From: Haliclystus octoradiatus
Lineage: Eukaryota; Cnidaria; Staurozoa; Stauromedusae; Haliclystidae
Length of the DNA stretch: 64,000 bases
Direction: 5' to 3'
NCBI GenBank assembly: GCA_916610825.1
Contig: OU744450.1
Coordinates: 15,812,267 to 15,876,266, forward strand
Positions 24,137-35,823 of the stretch are shown piece after piece. Under the pieces are notes generated by a model, which made no database searches, was not told where the DNA came from, and was given only the letters and a program-made list of their open reading frames with translations. Made by a program: the position numbers and the translations under genes. Position 1 is the stretch's first letter; each line of letters begins with the position of its first letter.

Positions 24137-25171
24137 TTAATTGTAAAGTTTGGATTTTACGGAATCCTTTTGTGTATTTAGCGATGGTTTTAGATCTCTT
24201 ATGAAGAGCATTTCATGGATCAAACAGTCAAATTTGTTTTTGCATTTTCGTAAAATTGTAAAGTTCTTTGTTTGTTCGTCGTATTCTTGGTTGTGATGTT
24301 TAACGATATGATTACCAATAGCAAAATTCTTGTGTTCTGGAATCCGTTCATGTAGATGCCGGCAAGTATAGCCGACATAACCTGCATCGCACAGGTCACA
24401 CTGATATTTATATACTACTGTATGAGCGGTAATTTCTTTTGGCTGTTCTTCCCTAAAACGTACATCATCAGCAACTTTGCGACTTTTAAAAATTGGCCTA
24501 ATAGCAATATCTACCTTATTGCTTAAATTAAATAAATCTTTTCGAACCGAATCGGCGCATTTTTGGTTAATAAAAGGTAGAACAATATTTACATTACAAT
24601 CTTTATCTACAGGTTTTGGATTTAAATTATTTGTATTAAGATTGGAGTTAAAATTAAAACGTGATAAAATTGAGTTAAAAAGATCTAGAGGATATCTAAG
24701 TTGGCTAAAAACATGCTTAATAAAATTACATTCTTCTTTAAAAATTGTCTCTGTCGACGAGAGTCGTAACGCACGATTTAACATTGTCTTAACTAGACCG
24801 GTTTTATAACGCTTGTCAACGTTGCTATGGTAATGAAGTAACAATCCAGTGTCAGTAGGTTTGTGATAGACATTAGTTATTAATCCATTTGATGCCTGAT
24901 TAATTAAAATACCTACGAATGAAATAGCTTGGTCTTTCTGCTTTTCCATAGTAAAGTTTAAACTAGGATGTAAATTGTTCAACTTAACTAGTAAGGTATC
25001 GGCCTCTTTATCATTCTTAACGATAGTGATGGTATCATCCACGTAACGATAATAGAAGGATGGTAACATGTTTTTTAGCTTCATTTCTTCTTCCAGGTGA
25101 CACATGAACGTATTCGCCATTAGTGGTCCTAACGGTGATCCCATGGCAACACCATCGATCTGTTCATACAA
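24137..25171 (-). pseudogene. Inverted partial copy: end of RT plus GIY-YIG endonuclease
   Basis: 344 open codons on the minus strand, starting inside the RT domain (MYEQIDGVAMGSPLGP) and running through YVDDTITI to the GIY-YIG domain and the natural stop. The 5' two-thirds of the RT are absent, so it is truncated rather than mutated. Where the forward copy has a stop (26847), this copy has a glutamate codon (24944-24946). One clear coding difference near the end is MLFIRD here against MLFKRD in the forward copy. Confidence 0.88.
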
Positions 25172-25202
25172 AACTGAGTCTAGTTGAAATAGCTGGTTTT
25201 TT

Positions 25203-25226
25203 GTAGATATAATTAATTATATCTAC
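25203..25226. repeat. 24-bp perfect palindrome at the Penelope inversion junction
   Basis: GTAGATATAATT followed by its exact complement AATTATATCTAC. One arm is the element's own RT sequence, found in the forward copy near 26579-26590. The other arm starts the AT-rich junction. Confidence 0.85.
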
Positions 25227-25247
25227 TATCTATAATTAAATATAATT

Positions 25248-27656
25248 TGTGTAAGCCATCGGCTTCTTATAAATATTTTGAAACGCAACAACGAGCTTCA
25301 TATCTTCAGAGCTCTGCAGAAATGCAGCAACCGATTGGTCAAAACGGAATCGGCAGTGGAATATCTCCGATTATGTTTGAACTTCGGGGTTACTCCTACT
25401 TTTGCACGAGTAGAAAGAATTAAACGCAAGAAATGGAAGCATTCGAGTGAATCATTTGAAGAAAATCTCATGAAAGAAGAAATAAGATCAAGGGTAGGTC
25501 AAGTAAAAGAAATTATGAAAGAAATTTCGGGTATTTATAATGATATTAAGTCAAAATGTTCGACATTAAGATATTTATGGATTTTATGTATTACCGCTAA
25601 AAATAAAAAGAAAAAAGAACAAGAGCAACTAAAGACGCATTCCAGAAAGTTAAACAGACTTTTACACGTAAAAGAGGATATCAATAAGCATATCAAAAAT
25701 ATATCATCCTACAAGCTGAACTTTTTTGAAAAACTTATTTTATCAAGAGGTTTACAATTTGCGCTACCACAACAGAAGTCAAAAAAAGATGAAAGACTGA
25801 TATTAGCTGAATTTGAATAGGCATATTGGAAATTAGATAGAAATATTCACAATGACGACAAAGAAATAGCAGCTGCGACACTAAAGTCTATTGCTATAAA
25901 CTATTCAAAGATGAAGCCATGTTCTCCCCCGAAAACGTTATTACGAGCAATAAAATCGTTAAAACGCAGAGAGGATATTATAGTTACCAAACCCGATAAA
26001 GGAAATGGAGTGATTATAATGGATAAAAAGGAATATTTGAGATTGCTGAAAGAAGCCTCGGTTTTCAAAACAGATAAATTTATACCGTATACAAGAGGGG
26101 TAAAAAGGGGACGACGACCTAATCATACGCATCCATTGTTTAGCAAAGAAAAAGAGGTAAGAAAATTAATTCGTAAAATTTTACCGGAAGGCATAGCAAA
26201 ACAACTGTGTCCAAAGGGATCAAGATTGCCACTACTTTACGGCTTACCAAAAACGCACAAGCCAACATTACAAATGCGCCCTGTTCTATCTTCGATTAAT
26301 TGCTATAATTATGAACTTGCAAAATGGTTGGATCAGAAGTTAAAGCCATTATCTCTAAATGACTATACTGTTACGGATATCTTTGAATTCACCAAAGAGT
26401 TACAACAAAAGAGCATAGATCATAATAGTATCTTTGTTTCGTATGACGTATCATCTCTCTTTACAAATGTACCTTTAGATGAAACAATAGATATTCTAAT
26501 TGATAAGGCCTTTAGAGAAGATTGGTTTAATACTACTCATAGCTTAAGTTTAACAAAGCAAGATCTTCGCGAGTTACTAATTATATCTACAAAAAACCAG
26601 CTATTTCAACTAGACTCAGTTTTTTATGAACAGATCGATGGTGTTGCCATGGGATCACCGTTAGGACCACTAATGGCGAATACGTTCATGTGTCACCTGG
26701 AAGAAGAAATGAAGCTAAAAAACATGTTACCATCCTTCTATTATCGTTACGTGGATGATACCATCACTATCGTTAAGAATGATAAAGAGGCCGATACCTT
26801 ACTAGTTAAGTTGAACAATTTACATCCTAGTTTAAAATTTACTATGTAAAAGCAGAAAGACCAAGCTATTTCATTCGTAGGTATTTTAATTAATCAGGCA
26901 TCAAATGGATTAATAACTAATGTCTATCACAAACCTACTGACACTGGATTGTTACTTCATTACCATAGCAACGTTGACAAGCGTTATAAAACCGGTCTAG
27001 TTAAGACAATGTTAAATCGTGCGTTACGACTCTCGTCGACAGAGACAATTTTTAAAGAAGAATGTAATTTTATTAAGCATGTTTTTAGCCAACTTAGATA
27101 TCCTCTAGATCTTTTTAACTCAATTTTATCACGTTTTAATTTTAACTCCAATCTTAATACAAATAATTTAAATCCAAAACCTGTAGATAAAGATTGTAAT
27201 GTAAATATTGTTCTACCTTTTATTAACCAAAAATGCGCCGATTCGGTTCGAAAAGATTTATTTAATTTAAGCAATAAGGTAGATATTGCTATCAGGCCAA
27301 TTTTTAAAAGTCGCAAAGTTGCTGATGATGTACGTTTTAGGGAAGAACAGCCAAAAGAAATTACCGCTCATACAGTAGTATATAAATATCAGTGTGACCT
27401 GTGCGATGCAGGTTATGTCGGCTATACTTGCCGGCATCTACATGAACGGATTCCAGAACACAAGAATTTTGCTATTGGTAATCATATCGTTAAACATCAC
27501 AACCAAGAATACGACGAACAAACAAAGAACTTTACAATTTTACGAAAATGCAAAAACAAATTTGACTGTTTGATCCATGAAATGCTCTTCAAAAGAGATC
27601 TAAAACCATCGCTAAATACACAAAAGGATTCCGTAAAATCCAAACTTTACAATTAA
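25248..27656 (+). pseudogene. Penelope-like RT and GIY-YIG endonuclease, two stops
   Basis: One reading frame runs from about 25278 (no ATG at its opening) to TAA 27654-27656, interrupted only by TAG at 25818-25820 and TAA at 26847-26849. The basic, coiled N-terminal part (to about residue 200) is followed by RT motifs VTKPDKGNGVIIM, LYGLPKTHKP, YDVSSLFTNVP, DGVAMGSPLGPLMAN and the catalytic YVDD (26748-26759). A GIY-YIG domain with the CCHH zinc pattern of this class follows: YKYQCDLCDAGYVGYT, then HERIPEHKN and HEMLFKRDLKP (about 27375-27620). The protein would nick the target and copy RNA there. Each stop appears to be a single-base change. Confidence 0.9.
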
Positions 27657-27820
27657 TTTGAATAGGTCTTTTAATTTTCTATTTTAGTTAAGCATAGGTA
27701 ATAAGCAAGTTTATATTTCAGTTGTTTTTAGATTTTCCCTTGATAGTAATGTACATTGTTAAAAGTTTTTTCTAATCATATAAATATAACGCTGTAAAAT
27801 AAAAATTCATTTTTATACAC

Positions 27821-27848
27821 CTGAAGATGACGTAATGTTACGTCGAAA
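27821..27848 (+). other. Penelope 3'-end hairpin with hammerhead-like flanks
   Basis: CTGAAGA (27821-27827), one T, then a perfect 7-bp hairpin (GACGTAA, TG, TTACGTC; 27829-27844), then GAAA. This resembles the CUGANGA / stem II / GAAA core of hammerhead ribozymes, which have been reported in Penelope-like elements. There is one extra base before the stem, and no convincing stem I closes against it. The inverted copy has the same hairpin at 23949-23964. A catalytic role is unproven. Confidence 0.35.
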
Positions 27849-27903
27849 CGTAGTGACGAATAAAAATCTGTTGCCAATTAACTTTGTTATAAAATATACA
27901 ATG

Positions 27904-29554
27904 AATAATGAAATATTTTGATGCAGCCTCAATCGTAACAGGACCAACAAAATTGCCTAAAAGGTTATTAAATATCCAATAACATGACGATATAATTTTG
28001 AATTTCAATGTTTACATGAACAATGAAGAGTTCCATTTTCTCTTCATAAAATTGTTTTAAGAGCATGCCAGCCTGATTAGCAGAAAATTTGTTCTGTGGA
28101 CGCTTTGCATGATTTCCCTGAACTTCATCAGTTGGTGTGCTTGTCTGGAAGCATGTCTCTTCTTTCTTATCTGCATAAAAAATGGTATAAGGTAGGCTAT
28201 TGGGCAAAGAGAGATCAACATCTATGTAATTTAGTGTCCTACATGACAGATGATTCACCTGGTCACCCGCACTGAAACATAGAGTAACTAACTATTAGAG
28301 CTTGTAGCATAGGATTCGATTTGTGTAATTATTATTATTGTAGAAAGATGATTTCTTACTATATTGCTTGCGTCCTGTAATTGCCTAAATCACATTTATT
28401 GTACTCCTGTTTAGACACATGAGTCTAGAAATTTCCCAAAACAATGCTAAAGATGAAATGATATATTGTTTTAATTTGTTTACTTCTCTCTTTGATGTAT
28501 TGTGAGTATTATGTATTTGATATGCCGGAACCTGGATCCTGTATTTTTGTACATCTGGTGTACATTGAATTGCATAGATTGCAGTGAAATTTGAGGCACA
28601 AGTGACCCTTCGTGCAACACATAAAGCAGGACAGACCTGTATATATTTTGGAGAAACTTGAATTCCAACATCTCAACCTATAGTGTTCTTAGTGGCTGAG
28701 AAAGCTGGGTCTATATGAAAACGGTGATCATCATTGTTCGATCACCAGGCTAAGCATGCTTAAATAATCCTCATTGTAAGAGAGGCAGGTTTGCAATATT
28801 TCCAAATTATCTTATCTCATCTTCAAGCAGGTCAAAAATGGAATGTTTTCAAGTTTATAGAATATTTATATGAAATCTGAAAAGTTACACAATAGTTGAT
28901 ATTGAATTTTTCTACATATGAAACAATAAGTGATACACGAAGAAAGGGAAATCACCTCCAAGAGATATGCTTGCAGATATAATACAAAGATAATGATTGA
29001 GACTGCAACAAGTTCTACAACACAACAATTTTGATTCAAAGCATCTGCAAGTTGATATAGGCATCGAGCAAACCTTACTCTGTCTCTTGTTGTTATATTT
29101 TTGTTCCCAACATATGTGAATTATGCAAAATAAAACACTTACCAGAATGATGCGATTGGAAGACCGACCATGATCGTGAAAACAGTTTGGTAGGCATAAG
29201 ACTCTATTTGTGGAAGTAGGTATCTATAATCATGTACAGTCATTGAGTTTAAACACTTTGAACATTATCATTGAGACTCGAAAAAGCAAGGCTAGATCGA
29301 TGCAACATCATGCATATAAGGGTGAGATGAACGAAATAGTTCTGATTGTACACAGTGCCATAAGCTCATCTCTCAAGTCATGACCTATTAGCGTTCATCG
29401 CTCCCATATTTATGGAATATTATCAAAAACATACGATGCTTCATATCCTTGATTCAAACGAGAGTATGACAATGTCAATATCTAAATTACAAGCGCCGCT
29501 CATCCATATGTATATATAAATGATAATGCAACATGCTTTGTACTTTGTACTTTA
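27904..29554. other. Intron, no confident gene
   Basis: On the minus strand, 28258-27968 holds a 96-codon frame preceded internally by TTTTTTATGCAG, a plausible splice acceptor. The following stretch includes NKFSANQAGMLLKQFYEEK. It is protein-like but matches no family I know. The rest is AT-rich. Confidence 0.35.
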
Positions 29555-30060
29555 TGCCAATTTTTCGAGGCAGCTGCCACCTGCTAACAGAAATCTTCTG
29601 ACGAATTGGCTTATCAAAGTTTAAAACCCAACACCAGATACTAGGGAGTTTCAGATCTCGTTGAACGACGACTGTAGGATCACGTCATTTACAACTTCCT
29701 GTTCTAATCGTCGTACTCACGCAGTTTACATTTCAGATTATTTTGGCCAACGACGGTAGTTCCATTTCTTTGCAAAACATGAAAACAATCATTTTGATGA
29801 GTTTATCAAACTTAAGTGCCAATTTTTCGAGGCAGCTGCCACCTGCTAACAGAAATCTTCTGACGAATTGGCTTATCAAAGTTTAAAACCCAACACCAGA
29901 TACTAGGGAGTTTCAGATCTCGTTGAACGACGACGGTAGGATCACGTCATTTACAACTTCCTGTTCTGATCGTCGTACTCACGCAGTTTACATTTCAGAT
30001 TATTTTGGCCAACGACGGTAGTTCCATTTCTTTGCAAAACATGAAAACAATCATTTTGAT
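29555..30060 (+). repeat. Tandem duplication of a 244-bp segment
   Basis: 29555-29798 and 29817-30060 are nearly identical (two differences seen: ACTGTAGG/ACGGTAGG and CTAATCG/CTGATCG), offset by 262 bp. They are non-coding. The near identity implies a recent event. Confidence 0.9.
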
Positions 30061-32548
30061 AATGTCAATCTGGCGAATACGCATTTTGTATGTTATGGAT
30101 TTTGAAGATAAAACAACGCTACATATTGCAAAGGTCTAAAGCAATCGTTAATGAAACATAATTGGAAGAAGATTTCTTTTAAGTCATGTTTAAATGAAAT
30201 AATCAACTAATATTGTAAATAAAGACTAAAGGAACAAAATCATTTCGGCCAAATCTTATTCAAATAACATACAACAAACAGCGGTAGAAATATAATTTAA
30301 TTCTGTATTTTAAACTTCAAGCTTCAACAAGAACAAAATCTATAATACCAAGTCAAAATAATCAAACCTCAGATTACTTTAAACCTTATGGTGTTGTTTT
30401 CAACATGTTTATGTAGCCAAAGGTATTTGACCACGTGAAAGACCATAAACTTCATCCAAGTATATATTTCTCAAGTGTATTTATCAATAAATTCTGATAG
30501 AAAAAGAATTCACTGCATATCTGATTGATATAGCAGTACTAATATTGTATTGAATGCACTTTCTATACTACATTTGTCGTATTTCAAAGTTGAGCTTCGC
30601 TATCGTTCACGACGACGATAGATTGCTCATGAACCGTTCACGTGAACGGTTCTTGCACAGAAGTGATCCCCCAAAGACATGCGCAGACGCAATGCGCACC
30701 CTTCTAACGTCGTCGTTCATGCAATCTGAAACTCTCTACTATCTCATGAACAAACTCTATTATAATTCAAATCCAGTCACAAAATGTCCACGTTGTTAAA
30801 CATTATAGGAAGTAAGTAAAGACAGCAATTCAGTCTAATTAAATAGACTGAAAACAGCGTTTCAATTCTCCAGGATAGGCAGGCAAATTGAATAAACTTA
30901 ACGAAGAATGATTCGAAGCATGGAAGCAGACTTTTGAAATTTTGAATATAATTGAAAACATGATGAGTCAGACTTCATGACGTAGGGATATTTCAACCAA
31001 TCAAGAAGGTTTACAGCTCAACGTGATCTCAAGGTCGCATGTGATTGGGCATTTCCGAATTCTGAATTGGTGGGCCAACTTTTAGTAAGGAATTCCTCTA
31101 GCCCGAGTGCAGCGACTCTCAGTTTCATGGAGCGGAATACGGGATAGAGGGTCTTGCCTAGTTTTATAACACGTGCTTTAAAGTCGACTAAAGAGTTGTT
31201 CAGTTTAAAACACTACAACGTACGGTAAATGGAAATAAAGCGTTGCAGTATTTACCATGGTTAATAAATTATGACTTTATTATTATTTGACTCTTAGAAT
31301 GATATGTTCCCGGGTATAACATGGTTAAAATAATACTACTTGGTTACAACGGTGTCCTTTCTGAATCCACAGAACATATATCAAGTTGGTTATTAGACGA
31401 TTAAATGACTGTTGTGCAATAAGACATGCGTAATTTTCTATAATAATTGTATTATCTTTAACTCACCAACGCAATGCAAGTAGAAAGTCAACAGTTTTTC
31501 TTGACAATATCGAAATAATTTATAGTTATCTTGTTCAAAAACTCTATAAATTTGAAGGCAAACCTTATAAACAGATTTAATTAACTAAATGCAAGGTAAC
31601 CATTGCTTTATATCGAGCAAGACGAATTATCAATACAATACCTGTATATAGTTTAAAACGTTAAATTGCTTATCGTAAGTCACATCAAGAAATATAAAAT
31701 CAATATATTTCACATTGCCATAACAAAATATGGTCAAAGTCTATAACAGCAATTAATATACACATTATTACTTTTAATTACATTTAATTATGGTTACTTA
31801 TACATTTGTGTACTCCATACAATACAATTAAATATACAAATGTTATTAACTGCTATAGCCTTTGAACACATATGCTAACCGCTATAGCTATTAATCGATA
31901 AAGCTGTATAAATTTTAATAGATTATACTTTGTATAGAATTCATTTGTCAGTCCTTGCTAAAAATGAATACATACAAACATCACACTACTGCTGTAGCCT
32001 TGTTTTTACTAAAAACAAAGTACATATACGAAACCATACAATAGAGCGTTACTGTTTGGACCATTTCTTTCCATCATTTTTGATACATTGACATGGGTTT
32101 AAAACGATATGGACCGTATTAATTTTGTTGCACAGTTTATTCTTTACGCCACCATACAATGAAACATTAGATATATGGAATCACCCTATACAGACCGTCT
32201 ACATGTGTTCAACAATTAATTCATAACGTCAAAAATATTTGTTTTATGGACATTAGCCTCAGTGCAAAATTCATCATTTTCCTGTTCATTTCTACTGATT
32301 GCAATTGATTTTCAATGTATTGGTTAATTTTCACACAATGTGAACGAGCACCTCGCTCATATAGTGATGCGAAATAAAATAAATTTCAAACAAACACAGC
32401 CTTTATAAATATAGATATTAGAATCTATCTCAATTCCTTCATCATATAACTGCAGTAGGAACAGCAAGCTAGATTATCTTAATACAAGACATAATAATCT
32501 TAGACATGTATGCGAGATTTTATATCTCCTTTTAAGATAATTACGTTC
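30061..32548. other. Intron, no gene seen
   Basis: AT-rich DNA. The only marked structure is the palindrome at 30631-30652. The open frame over it (30554-30799) has no known motif. Confidence 0.5.
30631..30652. repeat. 22-bp perfect palindrome with a CACGTG centre
   Basis: GAACCGTTCA, CG, TGAACGGTTC. The centre CACGTG is an E-box-like word. No associated gene start is seen. Confidence 0.8.
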
Positions 32549-32596
32549 GGTCGGTATTAGTTCATAGTCAACATCGATCCCTAGCGTCGTCGCGCG
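32549..32596 (+). repeat. Left arm of a 48-bp inverted repeat
   Basis: Starts GGTCGGTATTAGTTCATAG and ends CGTCGTCGCGCG. It matches the reverse complement of 38980-39027 with a single mismatch, 6.4 kb away. A partial second copy of its inner half (TAGTCAACATCGATTCCTAG) lies at about 32617-32636. The region to about 32970 is unusually CpG-rich for the window. Confidence 0.8.
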
Positions 32597-35500
32597 TCTT
32601 GTATTTCGTTATCCTTTAGTCAACATCGATTCCTAGCGTCGCGCCATCCATGCCTTCGTGATTAAAGATAGCCGCTAGTTGCCGAGAAGATTGGAAGAAA
32701 CTCATCATCAGAGTTCAGAGTTGCTGCTCTGCTACTTCAGCATATCTAGAATATTTCCGTTACTATCGTAACTAATCTTATTCATTCCGCTGTTTTTAAT
32801 GTATTTTTTGAATGGCAGTAGCATGCTCAGAGTCCCTTCGTGTCGCGAAGCGGTGTTGTTGACTTGTTGTCTTGTTGGTGATGGACTGATGGATTGTGAC
32901 TTTAACTTATAACGTGACCTGGCTTGGTTGGTTAAGTTGGTGGTCGACGTCTTAAATATGAAAACAGGTATGCTTGTTATTGTATCAGCAGTTATTATTG
33001 CTGTATAAACTATTTAAATGATCATTATGTGTGTTTGTGAGATGTGGTCTACGGATTATGATGGTTTCAAGAATAAATTGGCCGAGCCTATTAAGTCGGA
33101 TATTTATTTTACCCTCTTTTATGTTATATGCTATATTTCCTAGTTCTGTTCACCGTGTTTCTTACATAAGTTAACATTTATTCAAACTATTTTTTTTTAT
33201 ATATCTTTTATATATTATGACATAATGTGTTGTAAGTTGTATTACTGATTGAACATAGGATCATTATATTACAGTAAGACCATTATATATTATTTATATA
33301 TTATTTAAATATTTTATATATTATATTATGACATAAATATACACATAGTGACATGGGCCTACAGTCATACATACAAAACATAATCGAATACAGTGTCATA
33401 CAGGTGCTACGTGTGCCTATCTGTGATTTTGATTCAAAATATAGCACAACAACAACAAGAATAGTCGGTGTCTGTAAACTGCGTGCTTGCACATAAATTT
33501 TCATAAATTTTCACATTGTACCGCTATTCCAGAAAGGAGATTGAATCCGTGCATAGAAGTTAACTTTATGGACGTTTCAACCTTTGATGTGATCGTTTTT
33601 TTGTGTCACATTGATTTGTAAATAAATATGTTAATATTAACTTTTTTCTTATAAAAAACCAAACACATTTCTATGGAGATATCGTGCAATCGTTCTCGTT
33701 TTTGTACACCTGCAGTATCACTATATGTTTTACTGCTTTTAATTGACGATCGGGGATGTGAAACTGCGCTGTGACGTCAAATTGTCAAAGGAGGCTGCCG
33801 TGAGGCATTGCCTTTTTAACACCCCAAAACATCGCAATTTATTTGGAATCCAAGGGTAGTTACGCAATCCCCATCTCAAACATTATATTCCCGTTGCATA
33901 CAAACTCTTGATATTTCTGACATACTCAAATGACGTTGATTCGTTGCAATTATTTTGGTCAATTTCTCGAATGATGACAATGAATTTAAATTCCTAAATC
34001 TTTGTACCATAACCTGGCATGGTTTCAATTGTTGAAATTATATTCCTGCAACATTTTTACACTTATTAAGCAAGAAGAGAGGCTATATCACATTATTTTT
34101 GCGTCATTTTTTAGTCCTCGGCTTGCAATCCAAATGACTCAGTTCAATATGCATAATCTATTCGAAAACGAAAAATCTAATATTATCATATATTTATTTC
34201 CACAAATCAATGTCTTGTGAAATACAATCAAAATATCTGTTCAAATGCCCATATAATCTAGACTCATCCTGTAGCGCGATGCGTGTCGATAGATGGTGAG
34301 AATATTGCACGACTTCAACCTCCTTTCTGGGATCAAGGTAAAATGTGAAAATATATGAATATTTATGTAAAAGTTAAGCACATACGCAAGTAAACTCAGT
34401 TTACAGACACCGAGGATAGTTCATTCATAGAATCATAGGTCTAGCCAATGAGCCAGCCAGTCAGCCGAATCATTGTAATTAACAATACATCGTTCCAAAT
34501 TCCCCAAATCTTCAGGCCTACGCCTAATGCCTATATGGCTCTATTCCCCTCCAGAGTTCCATGGGCGTGTTTTAGTGTTTCCTTATATTTATATATGTTG
34601 AAAATGAACTAATACTTACCCATTTGACCATTTCAACAGCGAATTTTTTGCATATCTACTTTACGTAAGCAGGTCTAAGTTACCTACAAGTTTGGAATTT
34701 ATGCTATACTTAGCTATAGACTATCAAGCAGGGTGTCACAAAAGGTTTAGTCTTACGTGAATCTTGTCGACAGATTGAAAACCTTAGACTTGGATTGAAC
34801 TATTTTTAAGCATGGTTGGGCCTATGAATGAATTTCACATGAATTCATGAATTTCACAACATAGAAACTATGAAATCTATAAGTCATAATTTTGGATAAG
34901 AAGACAATGTTAATAATTGAAAACCTTCTGAATTTTAGCTGGCCACTGTCTGTTACTTGCGTGCGTGCATACTTCGGGCTTTTTCAGGAAATACGTCATA
35001 ATTTATCACCTTTTAGAATACGACCTCCACTTACTATTGTTAGGATGTCATGTTATGAAGACGTTCTGGCTTGGCTAAATTTGGCAGTCGCTGTCATGTC
35101 ATAATTGACGGGAACTTTACTCCAGAATTAATTTAGTAATGATCTAATTTATTGAACATTATTCGACCGCTATTAAGCAATATCAATAGCTCATAGGAAA
35201 CTGTGTGCCAATTGCTTTGCATTGTAACTAGCACAATTTTTACAAGCATCTAAATGACTTTCTTGCTCAAATTATGTTTTTGAAGACTCCTGATCAAATT
35301 AGAAATTCTCATCGGTGATAGTAAGTTCGAATTGTAAGATCGATTGTGTTTTTGAACCAAGTTTTGCTATGGTGATTTGGCGTCAAACTCTAAACCAATA
35401 AAATTGATCGAATCATTTTCGTTTCGAATATTATAAATAATAACAAACGTTTTATGATACTACCGTTTAAGGTAACATATTATACAAACTTTAAATTAAA

Positions 35501-35679
35501 AATTAAAACCTGTTTTTCCTAATTTCAAGGCAATACATATGTATCACATTGATACAAAATCTCTTAGAATTTGTGAATTCATGCATGAAATCTTTGGAGC
35601 GGCGTCTGAAACCAAGTTGTTTATGTTGTCGATCTGAAGGCTTTCTCAACCGGAATAGGATCGGCACATGTACAGAACG
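32597..35679. other. Intron, no gene seen
   Basis: A CpG-rich start (32597-32970) ends with an AAAACAG/GTATGC that could be a splice donor, so a non-coding first exon of an unknown transcript is possible. Beyond that the sequence is AT-rich with no supported feature. Confidence 0.4.
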
Positions 35680-35823
35680 ACGTATGAACCAGGCCTTAAG
35701 TTACAGACACCGTTTGCTGGCCTTCCGGAAACTTCCAGGAACCGTGTTTCCAGGATCCTGCACAGTGACAGCCTGCTTGCATGTCCAAAACCCCTGGAGA
35801 TCAAATTCAAGATGAAAAACACA
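35680..35823 (+). other. Exon-like open stretch, family unknown
   Basis: More GC-balanced than its surroundings and open in one frame with protein-like content (LKLQTPFAGLPETS, LLACPKPLEIKFK). It has a possible AG acceptor just upstream (TGTACAG, about 35673-35679) and an AA/GTAAAC donor at its end. No family is recognised. It could be an exon of an unknown gene nested in the SUGCT intron, a retropseudogene piece or chance. Confidence 0.25.

Larger units (their letters stand above)
23873..27891 (+). mobile_element. Penelope-like retroelement inserted with an inverted partial copy
   Basis: A single insertion bounded by the 12-bp duplication AAATATACAATG (23861-23872 and 27892-27903). It contains, from left to right, the 3' half of the element in reverse (about 23873-25214), a short AT-rich junction with a 24-bp palindrome, and a near full-length forward copy (about 25248-27891). 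Penelope-like elements are known for partial copies joined in tandem or inverted form. The two halves are almost identical, which supports one event. Coding content is a reverse transcriptase plus a GIY-YIG endonuclease. The forward copy has two stop codons, so it is inactive as it stands. Confidence 0.9.

Noticed and set aside
27821..27848. Firm hammerhead ribozyme call
   Set aside because: An extra base before stem II and no good stem I; kept only as a hypothesis.
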